Below the pieces are notes generated by a model, which saw only the letters and a list, made by a program, of their open reading frames with translations, searched no databases and was not told the origin of the DNA. Both the position numbers and the translations under genes were made by a program. Of a stretch of DNA of 64,000 nucleotides, positions 22,501 through 32,555 are shown one piece after another. The first letter of the stretch is position 1. Every line of letters begins with the position of its first letter. The stretch lies in the NCBI GenBank assembly GCA_964019415.1, contig OZ025874.1, positions 4,925,196 to 4,989,195 on the forward strand. Direction: 5' to 3'. This DNA comes from Ianthella basta. Its lineage: Eukaryota; Porifera; Demospongiae; Verongiida; Ianthellidae.

Positions 22501-25500
22501 AAGGTGGTCAGCCGTACGTTCCAATCATCCTGGTTGGATAAATGGAAATGGCTACATTATAGTGCTCCTTTAGATGTTGCCTTCTGTCATACATGTGTGA
22601 CAGCCATCAAGACAGGAAAGATGAAAGTTTCCGGCAATGTTCAAGACTCCACTTTTCTTTCTGGTGGATTCTCAGTTTTGTTCTGTATTATTTGCAAACA
22701 TAAAGTACTCTTACTTTACTCATTGCCCTGTATGTATTACTGTACGTTTGTGCTGGGTAGCACTTTTACAGGGCAAAACTGTCAGATCCACAAATTAATT
22801 CAAACTTTCTATTAGTTTGCACAATACATGCATGGTGTTGCATCGAAAGTTTATATGGTATCCCTAAAATGTAGAAGTATAATAAAGCATAGGTACCCTG
22901 AGAATTTTTTGTGAGCAAAGCAAGCAAAAATCATAGTCAATGGCTTAGTTGAAATGGAAGAGGTGTGGAGTAGAATGTGGTGGTCTGCTCATTCCTGGAC
23001 TGCTGTTTGCTGACGACACTTCTTTGTTCGGTGAGGATGTAAAGGGATTGGAACAAAGCCTTATGGTCTTGGAGGAATGGTGTTCAAGATAGGGGATAAA
23101 AGTTAATGCGGAGAAAATCTGCCATTCATTTCAGGAAGAAATTATGTCTGCAATGAGACCATGAGTTTTCCATTGGGAGAGAAGTAATTCCTATGGCTAT
23201 AAAGTACAAGTACTTGGGGTGTGTCGTTGATGAATTTTTGGATCTGAATGCAATGGTGGATGATTGTTGAGGCAGGCAGAAGGGCCCTGGGTTCCCTGCT
23301 CTGGGGGTCAGTAAGCTGCTGGTGCTGTTTGGCCTTGCTTTCAACAAGTTGTACGACTCAATGGTGCAATCTGTCCTCCTCTATGAAGCTGAAGCTTGGG
23401 GTTGCCTTAGATGCCTAGAACCTTTGGAACATGTCTAGCTATAAGCTTGCAGTTCCTATTTCGGAGTTAAGGTCAGGGTCAGGGAATCTTATTTTAACTG
23501 GGAAAGCTTTAGCCCAAGGTGCTACTATTCTAGGCACCCAGAACAGAAAACAAAGTACACAGTGATAAATTAGACGATGAGAGGTCTTAATAAATTGTGA
23601 AGTAAAGCAGAAAGTTGTAATCAGCTAAGAAGGGAGTAAATTGGACATGAAAATAGATCGTTGACAGGTAAGCAGAAAGGGTTCGATGGTAGAACTAAAT
23701 ACAGAAATAGTGGATACTTCATGAGCGTTAGATGGTAGGGAGTTCCACAGGGCAGTACCGCGATAGCTGAAGGCATTCTTCCTGAAGTTGGTCTTGGGCT
23801 GGAGAAGATTGACACTGTCCGTTGAGGCTAGTCTGGTGTGATGCCCATGGGTGGCAGAGGACAGGGTAAATAAACACTTCAGGTATGGCGGGTGAAGGCC
23901 ACGAATGGCTCTGTACAAGTGTTGGGCCAGGTGGAAGTCTTGCCTGGAGGACAAGGTAGAGAGACTGAGCTGTTTCCTAGCAGAACTAGCTGATTGCCAG
24001 CAGTGCTGATGAAGGATCGTCCTTGCTGCACAGTTCTGCAGGCATTCCAGCAGCAGTGCATCCTCAATTTGAGCAGCAGCCCCAAACCACATCACAATAA
24101 TCAAAAGAAGGCAGTGTGTAGGAGCGGTAGAAGAGCAGGAGAGCAGCCTTGGGGAGGAACCAAGACAGGCGGCGCAGCAGGTTGAGGTTCCTACTTACAG
24201 TGGCAGCCACGTACTGCACACGCTTGCGCCAAGTTAGAGTCATTGATACAGACCCCAAGGAACTTGGTGGTGTGGACTTGCTGGACCGGTTGGTGGTGTG
24301 GACTTGCTGGACCGGTTGGTGGTGTGGACTTGCTGGACCGGTGTGGAGAGGAGGTGAACGGATAGAGGAGACAGATTTGCTTTCCGTACACAGTGGATGA
24401 GCATGGTCTTGGTTTTCTGCACATTTAGCCTCAGGTGGTAGTCACACATCCATTCACGGGCGAGGTGGAGAGCAGTGGATCTCAGCAATAGAGGCCACGT
24501 CCTTCCCAATAGCATAGAAGGTCGTATTGTCAGCAAACAGGAGTGCAGTAATGCCAGTGATAGCTTTGGGTAAGTCGTTTACAAACAGTGAGAAAAGCGT
24601 GGGACCCAAGACAAAGCCCTGCAGCACACTGGAGGGAACAGCAAGGGGATCCGATACTGAGTTGCCCACGAGAATAGACTGTGTACCGTACACAGTCTAC
24701 TCTTGTGGGCAACTCAGGTAGGACTTCATCCACTCACAGCACCGAGGTGCAACACCCAGTGAACTTAGCTTCCTCACAAGAAGGCTGTGGTCGACGGTGT
24801 CAAATGCCTTTGACACATCAAGGAAAAGGACATCAACCAGGAGACCGCGATCAAGGGCTGCATCTGGTATTGATGACATACAAAGATCTGCTGCAATCAC
24901 AGACTTGGCTTGTGAATACCGCAGGACTGCCCAATTGATTTACTCAATGTGGAATGCAAGATTTTGATGATTCAAAGTGACTGTATGACTGTATAGACTC
25001 TATCTGTGATGTTTCTATGTACGTACTCATAACAGTGCCTCATTGGGCTTGCATCCTAGTGTTCCTGTTTCGCACGTGTGCACTTCAATATTGATATTGA
25101 TATTGATATAATACGTAAACTGCGGTAGTATAACTGTGCTTGCATTCATATAATAATGTATCGATGAAAGTATTGAAGATACGGTAGGGAATTTATATTG
25201 TCAGCCATTTTATTTGCCTCTCTCACGCCGGAAGGACTGAGGGAAGGACTTTGAAACAAGCTTCCAAACGTCACTCAGTGGAGAGCATAGATGTCTTCTG
25301 CCTTCGAAAGTTGTAGAACAGGCAACCACAGTGTAGGGTGTAAATTTAAGTCAGGATCATTGGCCAAGAATTACTATGGGTTCCAGGTGTCTTCTAGAAA
25401 TCAGAAGCCTCTGCCTCTTCTACAGCTGAGCTGGAAGACGTCTATATGAAGTCTTGAATTTTCCCTTGCACTTTTGTGAGCTGATTCGAGCTGTTACAAC

Positions 25501-28444
25501 TGCACTGACAATAATGTCTAGTACGTATATCAACAAGAATGTGCTTCATGAATTTGGCTTGTCTCCCATTTGCACAATCCGTCAACTCAGGCAAGATTCT
25601 GTTCTTTCTCTGAGGTACAATCTCTGAGACCAACCAATGACTACTTCGAAGAAAAGTGACCTAGCATGTTTGAATCACAAGTTTCAGTAACAACTGATTA
25701 GAACTATTTGCTGTTAACATGTACACAAATACACAGGCACGGATAGGGTGCATTACATGTACTCATCACAGTAAACTGTAGTGGTACTGTTAGTCTATTC
25801 ACCTACTTATAGTACACTTCATGTTTAGCACAAAGTATATTCACACTCCCTTACCATTCAGGTGGAACTTGACTGGCATCATAATCATTTCTAGCATAAT
25901 CCACCCACCGATCTCTACCTACAAACATCAAAACACACATATAAGCCCTTAGGCACAAATAAATTGAAGACAATTACACAAATTACTAGATGACAAAAAG
26001 CTAAGTAGCATAGACAGCATCATTAGCAAATGATACAATTTTACTTATACCCCCTTGCCATGGCAACAGGCTGGCTAATGGTGTGGTATATTCACAACAT
26101 TATCTAATCGCTAATCAGTTATTGTTGTGTATATCTAGAATCTATCCCACAAAGACTAGATCAGAATGTGAATCAATTAGACACCTCTGCCTGGCTCAGC
26201 AATGCATCAAGCAATGCACTTGAATGCCAGGCATCAGATGTCACGTTCATGACGTCTATTTAGGAATGTGCCCGAAAAAATGGCATCTCCTATCTTAATG
26301 TATTAGCACACTTCAGCGAAACTAGCCAAACAGTGTTAGCAAAGAACAATTAAAGGCCATGGATAGGCTTCTTTGGATGCATTGAAGTTGGCAGTGCACC
26401 CAAAGGCAACCTGGAGTACACGTAAGAGAAAAGTATCAGTCTGCTTGTAACCCATTTGTCTATTCATACCAGACGTCATGTTTGTGACGTCTATTTAGGA
26501 ATGTGCCCAGTTCAAAATGGTGTCTCTTATCTTATTGCATTAGCGCGCTTTGGCAAAACTAGCCAAACAGCGGTGGCAAAGCACAATTAAAGGCTATGGA
26601 TAGGCTTCATTCGATGTATTGAAGACAGCAGCACAGCCAAAGTCAGCCTGGAGTGCACGTAAGAGAAAGGCATTATAGACTGCTCTTATCCCTTACTTTG
26701 TTCTTTTCATATTATTCTCCTCCTTTCCACTGAATTTTTGCACACTCCTAGTGCACAATGCAAAGGAGCAAGTATTTCGAGTTGGGGCGGTAGCCTCACG
26801 AGTTTTTTTAACTCGAAATACTTGTTCTTATCTTTCTTTAATTTACTTATTATGGGCAGCGTGCATGTATGCCCAGAATGTACCTGTCTATATAATAAAT
26901 TTGTACATTGTGTTCGTCGCTAAATAAACTACAGACACTTCCGCAGCATTGCATGGCCATGTGTGTAACGGAAGTGATGTCATGTCAGATCGTGCACATG
27001 GCACTGTGGTCACAGTACGGCAGTGCTTGTTGTGATAGGCTCATCGGTATGAATGAACCCAGTGCACAAAGCAAGTGTTTCTGACAACCGTCTGCTGACT
27101 GCTTGGTGAAGGAGTTGAGAATCCTGGTCTCATTCTTTTCTCTTCTTTTTCTGTATGATTTTCTTCGCCTTTGTAAGGCATGATAAGGGTGGTGGGCCAT
27201 TTCCCCAGGTGTACTCTCTGTGCTAGCTAAATGTGTGACATCATTTCCTCCACAGGAAGTTGGTAGCCCATGTCTGTCACAGGAAGTGTGTAGGATGTCA
27301 CTTCCTACCAGAAATATCACGCTCATGCTTTTCAAAAGGTGCTATGCACAGTGGTACATACAGTACATGTCACAAGTAACTTGAATTCGTATGTAGGATT
27401 GCAGCCCAGGTATCTAGCAGAGTGGTGAGTGATTAATATCAGTGCAGGTCCTGCGGAGCAATAACTAGGGATGTGCAGCAACGTGTGCAAATAGTCTGCA
27501 GTGTCAGTGCGTTAGTTCGCCATAGTCTGGGTATTCGAACTGGGAACAGTTCTTAACAGGTTAGTCTTAATCAATTTACTGAGGTCGGTTCGACAATGCA
27601 CTCTTGGAACCCCAAATTGTCTGCTTCTGTGTCTTTCGCTAGCACCGCCATGTTGTTGACTTTGCGCAAGTGCACAAAATGGTGGTGCAACGAAAACATT
27701 GTTCCCATTTTATGTGACGAGATTCATTGTAAGCATTGCGCTGGAAGGTTGGTGGAAGGGCCTGGCAGGAACAAGCTCCTTCATACGTACGTACGCACGC
27801 CTCGTTCAAAATCGCTCAAACAGTCTCTACCTACTACAGGTTAGGGCCTCTACCCTCCGCGGAGTGTATTGCAAACGTTTTGCAGACACTGTAAATAGCT
27901 CTGCAGACTGCACGCTCACGCTCTGCAGTAATTTTCATGGTAATTTAATAAATGCTGTGATGGCTAGCTGCAGACTTCAGTGCAGAAAGTCACGTTTCTT
28001 GTGACACATACCGTAGGGGGGTGGTTCACCTCCTTAAAGGCAAGCAGAGGCTCCTACTCTTGGAGTGGTTCCTCTGTATAGATATTGTAGATAATATGGT
28101 CTTCAGACAGGTAAGTAGACTCAGGGGTTTGAGAAGCGACAAAACTTAGTAACTTCAACTCAACGGTAGCTAGGGTGTGTGTAACATTAACGCATGTGTC
28201 ATCAGTGTTTGCAGGTACTTACCATAGAAGTACTGCTTATTCTCAAAGTACCGATTGCCAAATTCATCCTTGCCCACCACAGACCCAAGTCTCACTTCAT
28301 TCATCCTGGATAGAAAACAAGGCATTCCATGAACAACACTCATTCCCAAAGTAGTGTTAGCCCAGGCCATCATAAGACCACACCTGAACATCAGTCTGGT
28401 GGTAATAGGGCAATCCACCTGACCCTGTAATGTACCATAGATAC
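19576..28444 (-). CDS. NDUFA12: NDUFA12, accessory subunit of mitochondrial complex I (N terminus not found)
   Basis: Exons on the minus strand: 28444-28384 (probable), 28305-28223, 25918-25855 and 19753-19576, all with AG/GT borders and matching phases. They encode in order: RLMFR/MNEVRLGSVVGKDEFGNRYF (split at the junction), ENKQYFYG, RDRWVDYARNDYDASQVPPE, WHRWLHHTTDDPPTK, and EYVPYSTTNEKVLSW near a TAA at 19578-19576. This matches the family core (VGTLVGEDKYGNKYYE, VPPEWHRWLH, DDPP, YVPYSTT). NDUFA12 sits on the matrix arm of NADH:ubiquinone oxidoreductase. The first coding exon with the start codon was not located; it should lie above 28444. Introns of 6.1 kb and 2.3 kb hold decayed LINEs and a tandem pair of 250-bp repeats. 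Confidence 0.9.
20184..20436 (+). repeat. 250-bp dispersed repeat, copy A
   Basis: Begins CAGATGTCATGCTTGT, includes ATCTATTTAGGAATGTGCC, AGCCAAACGGCAGTGG, GGCCATGGATAGGCTTCTT and CACGTAAGAGAAAAG, and ends CACTGAATTTTTGCA. Copies B and C lie in tandem at 26235-26742. No coding capacity; lies in an NDUFA12 intron. Confidence 0.8.
20820..23400 (+). pseudogene. Decayed LINE reverse transcriptase, interrupted by a hAT fragment
   Basis: Plus-strand fragments in changing frames: SGNFWKWVRAVG (21095), EEVYNQQGEIKTG (21160-21195), the WRSYFESLLGG linker (21220-21250), EEAAPGKDWIS-type and WWRSLVVPVPK (21405-21550), and VSAGLRHDCVLSSLLFSLYI (21940-21999), which is the motif before the catalytic box. 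After an insertion of about 930 bp the frame resumes at 23005 with GLLFADDTSLFGEDVKGLEQ, which contains the catalytic FADD. Many stops. In an NDUFA12 intron, antisense to that gene. Confidence 0.75.
22000..22930 (+). mobile_element. hAT-type fragment with TTF zinc-finger exon, inside the LINE
   Basis: The insert starts CAGGGCCATAGGACATGG at about 22000, a plausible hAT left end, followed by an internal palindrome around GGTATAGCC...GGCCATACC. The ORF 22504-22815 encodes RTFQSSWLDKWKWLHYSAP, then DVAFCHTCVTAIKTGK and DSTFLSGGF, the TTF-type zinc finger that begins many hAT-like transposases. Homology then stops and no catalytic region is present. The right end and target duplication could not be fixed. 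Confidence 0.55.
24264..24341 (+). repeat. Three perfect 26-bp tandem copies
   Basis: TTGGTGGTGTGGACTTGCTG plus GACCGG repeated at 24264, 24290 and 24316. The unit is not a multiple of three, so it breaks the LINE reading frame. Confidence 0.9.
24670..24716. repeat. Near-perfect palindrome inside the LINE
   Basis: TTGCCCACGAGAATAGACTG with GTGTAC, followed almost directly by its complement with two mismatches. Arms of about 25 bp with essentially no loop; it duplicates and inverts a piece of the RT coding sequence. Confidence 0.75.
26235..26742 (+). repeat. 250-bp dispersed repeat, copies B and C in tandem
   Basis: Copy B (26235-26465) and copy C (26470-26742) both contain the GACGTCTATTTAGGAATGTG, ACTAGCCAAACAG, GGATAGGCTTC and CACGTAAGAGAAA blocks of the repeat at 20184. 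Both are in the 2.3-kb NDUFA12 intron. Confidence 0.8.
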
Positions 28445-28692
28445 CTAGAATGTTGGATGGCCAGACACAATATAGCTAGACACTGTGATGTGTGCACAGC
28501 ATTGCCCACCTCCCATTTGCCTGTAGATTCCTCATACAGGACCAATACTACCTCAGAAACCCATTTCTATCAAGTACTTGTAATTACCCTGGATAGCTGA
28601 CTGTACACCTACATACAAGCACTATAATGTAAGAAAGGGGTTAGTTCTCCAATTACCAGCTTGATCAAAACAGGGTTTGAAACTTTGCCACC

Positions 28693-28719
28693 GTTTCAAC
28701 CAGATGCTCTGGTTTTCAG
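28693..28719 (-). ncRNA. Hammerhead-like core, degenerate
   Basis: Minus strand: CTGAAAA (CUGANGA with one change), a stem AACCAGA/TCTGGTT with GCA loop, then GAAAC at 28697-28693. It resembles the cores at 14373 and 17630 in layout, but the invariant G of the first box is lost, so it should be inactive. Confidence 0.35.
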
Positions 28720-28948
28720 GGCGAAAGCAAAAACTCTAGACCAATAAGTATATTTGCATATATGGGGTAACGCTTTGTTTCTTGCAGGAATCCTAGGATT
28801 GTCTGGAGGGAGGAAGGGGAGATGTGCTGGCTATAGACATTCACCGGCATTTTGTTCAGTTTCTTCATTGTACTTCTGTCTGTTGTTTCATTTATGCATT
28901 TGGTTTGATTGATGCTCTTCATTTTAATGTCAGGGTAAGTTGATTCTA

Positions 28949-29142
28949 GTGTTCTTCAAGTGGGAATTGATGAGCAATTTACGTGGCACAAGTAATTCAA
29001 CAGAATGTTTCACTAGACAGTCTAAAAGCTGAAGAAGGCCTTCTGGGGTGAAATGGTCTGTTGAATTACTTGTGCCATGTAAATTGCTCAGTAATTCCCA
29101 CTTGAAGAACCTACAACGTGGCAATGAGCCTCTACAATATTA
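28949..29142. mobile_element. Hairpin insertion with hammerhead-like core and ~9-bp target duplication
   Basis: Long inverted arms, 28951-29004 and 29057-29110, 54 bp with a few mismatches, start GTTCTTCAAGTGGGAATT. The 52-nt centre holds, on the plus strand, CTGAAGA (29029-29035), a GGCC-containing imperfect stem and TGAAAT at 29049-29054. TTGATTCTA occurs at 28940-28948 and 29143-29151 as the likely target duplication. The arm sequence recurs singly at 7735. Confidence 0.6.
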
Positions 29143-29492
29143 TTGATTCTAATGGTTAGTTTCATTGCAATATGATGTTCTGGGGCAATGTGTATGTACC
29201 TATTGCAGTGTCAAGAGTTGGGAACAGAGGTCACATCATGGGCTTGTAGATGAGGTTAGAGAAATTAATGTGCTGGCTGCCTCTGCTTTGTCCACTACAT
29301 TACCAGTCCGGCTTGATTGACCCTCCAATACAAATGCCAGGGCGATGATTAGGAGGAGTGGTAATAATGGTTAGGTCACAGTTTTGGATCGTATCCTAGT
29401 TGGAAGAGGTACAAGTATTGCATTCCCTGCCTCAACAACCAGAACAGTAGTATAGGTTGCTATAGACAGGTAGGCTGATAATGTGTGTGTGT

Positions 29493-29510
29493 GGGGGGGG
29501 GGGGGGGGGA
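29493..29510 (+). repeat. Poly-G tract
   Basis: About 17 consecutive G after a short GT run. Similar tracts occur at 34451 and 63900. Confidence 0.9.
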
Positions 29511-30430
29511 GGGAGCACTAGTGCAGGCTACCCCGCCAAACAAGAACCCTGGTGTGCACCCTATCGGGATCAGAGAAGTAGCCAGATGCATCATCTGCAA
29601 AGCCATTATTAGTGTAGGGAAGAAGGGTGTCATGATATCTGCAGGTCCATTGCAAGTGTGCACTGGCATACCCAGTGGATGTGAGGCCGCTATTCACGCA
29701 ATATCAAAATTATTTGAGGAGCCTGAGATCAAGGAGTGCTGCTTGTGGACACTGTAAACACTTTCAACTCCTTGAAATGGAAGGTGGTACTTCACAACAT
29801 TTCCTATCTCTGTCCTGCCCTCACTACCATGCTGACAAACTGCTATCAGATGCAAAGTTGACTGTTTGTTCCTGGTGGGGGTTAAATACTATTACAAGAA
29901 GGTGTCACGCAAGGCAATCCGCAGGGTATGGCCATGTTTCCCTCACAGCTATCTCTCTTATGCTGAAGTTGAGTGAGATTTACAATCCGTTTTTCAGGCT
30001 TGGTTTGCGGATGATGCTTCTGGGGCTGGATCACTTCAGGGACTTAGGCAATGTTGGGATGCTCTGTCCACTCTAGGCCCAGCTTTTGGGTACTATCCAA
30101 AGACATATAAAACCTACCTGGTTGTGCACCCTGACAATGAAGAGGCTGCCAAAGCAGTGTTTGAGGAGTCTGGCATCATCATTACTACTGATAGCAAGAG
30201 GCACTTAAGAGCGAACCTTGAATCAGACTCTTTTATTGATGACTTTGTGCATCACAAGGTAGATGAGTAGAGAGGAAGTGTAGAAGCTTGCAGTAGTGGC
30301 TGTCAGTCAGCTACAGGCTGCCTATGCAGCTATTGTGCACAGCACAAAGAACAAATGGAACTACGAGTGTAGAACAGTTGCAAATTGTGCAAAATTGTGC
30401 ATCATGAACAAGAAGAAGGAACAGCGGGAT
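29500..30430 (+). pseudogene. Decayed retroelement reverse transcriptase
   Basis: The first frame reads NKNPGVHPIGIREVARCIIC, then SAGPLQVCTGIPSGCEAAIH and ISKLFEEPE (29540-29730), a signature of an RT family I know from coral and hydroid genomes, without being sure of its clade name. Later frames give FNSLKWKVVLHN-like, YYPKTYKTYLVVHPDNEEAA (30090-30150), ESGIIITTDSKRHL (30165-30210) and AVSQLQAAYAAIVHSTKNKW (30300-30358), all in the expected order. Many stops. Confidence 0.65.
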
Positions 30431-31904
30431 CGAGTGCCCTGTTTTGTAACCCTACCTAGCCCTGTTTTGGCAGTTTTCGGTGCTTCTCACAATTTCAATC
30501 GTATGTATTGTGAATTCGAAACACCCTGTACCATCCCTACATACGTAGATCCCTGATTAAAACTCGGATAGCTACCAGTTGCTGTTTCCCAGGTCGTTCA
30601 GGTGGACTAGCGCCGAAAGGTGCTGAGGAGCTCCAGAAATAAGGTCACATATCTGCATGGACGTTCTGTGGTTGTAGCTTAAGGAACTGCCCACGAGGAA
30701 AGATCCTGTACAGTTTACATAACTAACCTTACTTCCAAGCGCCAGGGCTCCATTGTGTATAAAGCGCTGTCGCCTTTTCCGTGTTTCATCTTCTTCTCCG
30801 TCAGCTGTAGCTCATGAACGATAGGGAGTAGGAGGATAATTTACCCGCAGTTCTATGATACTTTCGCCTGGTAAGTGCCCTTTGTAGGTTAGATGGCTCT
30901 GTGATCCAGTCCACAAATGAAGGTTTCTCGGCCTTCGTGAGACATTCCTAGGCACATGACACCATTTTACAGTGATGTTATCACATATGCACCATGATTA
31001 GCTGCTTAGTCCTCTTTTAAGGTTTGGGCCAATAGCCCCACAATGCGGTCAGATGAGTGATCGCTAGTGCAGACAAGATAAGATTCGGTTGAAATTAGCC
31101 AGTGTGCCATTTAGAAGGACATCTGCGGTGGTTGTGCCATTGGGCCACCATCTTAATTACTCCGAGGTAGCTTCCGGTAGACATTTCTGAGTCAATGCGG
31201 AGTTCATATGAAGACAAAATTGGATATTTTTGTGGTCATTTTCTCGCTGACTTATCCTGTTTGTATGCCTTCCAGGTCGGTTTAGTGTAAGAATAGTTTG
31301 CATTTAACCTTTCTAACCCTTGTTTTGACGGTTTTCTGCGCTTTTCGCAATTTCGTCCCTATACCAGTGAATTTGAAATACTCTGTACAGTGGAAGATTC
31401 CGAGGAGCAGACTCCAAGGTCCCTAGCAGTGGAGGTGTACTGCCATTCGGGCTTTTTAAAAAGCTAAACGAATCAAACAGCACATTTCATGGACTGTCAT
31501 GCCTATCAGAAAGACACAAACTAACAGTTGTAGGTATTTGGGGAGGGGAGGAAAGGAAATATTTTAATACTTACACGGCGAGGCGAAAGAGGAAAGTGTA
31601 AGCGCACCTATAACCTGAAACGCAATTCAACATGATTTTAAAAAAACTTACAGTACTCACCTTACTACCATTTTTAACGCATTCATCCATCCTCCAGCCC
31701 CTCTAACAGCTCTGAAAATGAACGCCATCTTGACCAGGTTCACCAAAGTTGCGTAATGACCGTCGCGCGCCTGCTCTGGGAATGGGATCTGTATTCTGAA
31801 CTTGCAGAATTATACAGTGCGTTCGCTTTCAAAGAACGCCCGCACTGCTCTCTTACTGAGTTCAGGGAATGATTCATATTACCTTATAGAAATAATAGAA
31901 ATAT
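30431..31904. other. No gene recognised; dispersed repeat copies
   Basis: 31203-31395 is the second copy of the repeat at 16168-16365, and 30460-30545 a partial third copy sharing GAAACACCCTGTACCATCCC. 30580-30660 is an inverted copy of the ACCTTATTTCTGGAG block. No exon recognised. Confidence 0.5.
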
Positions 31905-31965
31905 ACGTACTACAAAAAATAGTAGGATGTAGGGATGGCATAAAAATACAGAAACAAGAAGAGGC
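31905..31965 (+). repeat. Dispersed repeat with GGATGTAGGGATGGCA core, copy 2
   Basis: CTACAAAAAATAGTA, GGATGTAGGGATGGCATAAA, CAGAAACAAGAAGAGGCT in the same order as at 47303 and, inverted, at 15582. Confidence 0.65.
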
Positions 31966-32301
31966 TGCTACACAATGGAGCATTGACCAGATGACGTTCT
32001 CACAGAGATGCTCTTCGCCTCTTGCTGCTTCGCCCTACATGCAAGAATGAAGCACCGCATATAATCCTACAAGTTTCAGCGTCAGTGTGGATAGTAGAGC
32101 ACGGGAGGACGTTCTCGTGCTCAACTGTCAATGGTGTCAGGAAAGTCCAAGATTTTAGCTAAGGCCAAAAGTGGGGGGAGCAACGAGAGTAGAGAGGACG
32201 TGTGGTCCAACGTGGTGCCTACTGATTGTGGATCGTCGCTTTACCTGAGGGTTTGGGGTCATTTTAAAATTGCTTCTCAGTGTAGGCCTAATAGCGACGA
32301 A

Positions 32302-32500
32302 TAAGGTAGGGGTCGGGGTTTCCGAACAGGGCGCCGCGTTTCGCCTGCACATGGTAGAACAGCTTCATTTTCTGTATGCAGTTAGCACAAAAATCAATGC
32401 ATAAACTGACACAGTGAGAAGTTGTTTCTTCAAATGCAGACGGAGCGCGGCGCAGCGTTCGGAAACCCCATCTTGTTCGGAAATCCCCTACTTTACCTTA
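32302..32500. mobile_element. TA-flanked MITE, copy 2, next to the C1D start
   Basis: Ends TAAGGTAGGGG and CCCCTACTTTACCTTA, with inner blocks GGTTTCCGAACAGG and its inverted counterpart near 32459. Same family as 12276-12469. It ends 55 bp before the C1D ATG, so it probably sits in the promoter or 5' UTR. Confidence 0.6.
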
Positions 32501-32555
32501 GACCACAGACCGGGAAGCAGAATAATTCTAGAAGGGGGAACTCCCTTGCATTAAC

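Larger units (their letters stand above)
23625..24930 (-). pseudogene. Decayed LINE reverse transcriptase, 3' half
   Basis: Minus-strand fragments in RT order: FLDVSKAFDTVDHSLLVRKL (24840-24780), GLVLGPTLFSLFVNDLPKAI-like (24630-24570), LFADNTTFYAI with the second catalytic Asp changed to Asn (about 24540), the late CDYHLRLNVQKTK (24430), and a C-terminal region with SRNLNLLRRLSWFLPKAAL, an LQNCAARTIL segment and GTALWNSLPSNAHE (24230-23740). Frameshifts fall at a 26-bp triplication (24264-24341) and an inverted duplication (24670-24716). This CR1/Jockey-like LINE lies in sense orientation within an NDUFA12 intron. Confidence 0.75.

Noticed and set aside
24240..24536. Repeated QQVHTTN protein repeats as a real domain
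   Set aside because: Produced by the 26-bp triplication read in one frame inside a dead LINE.
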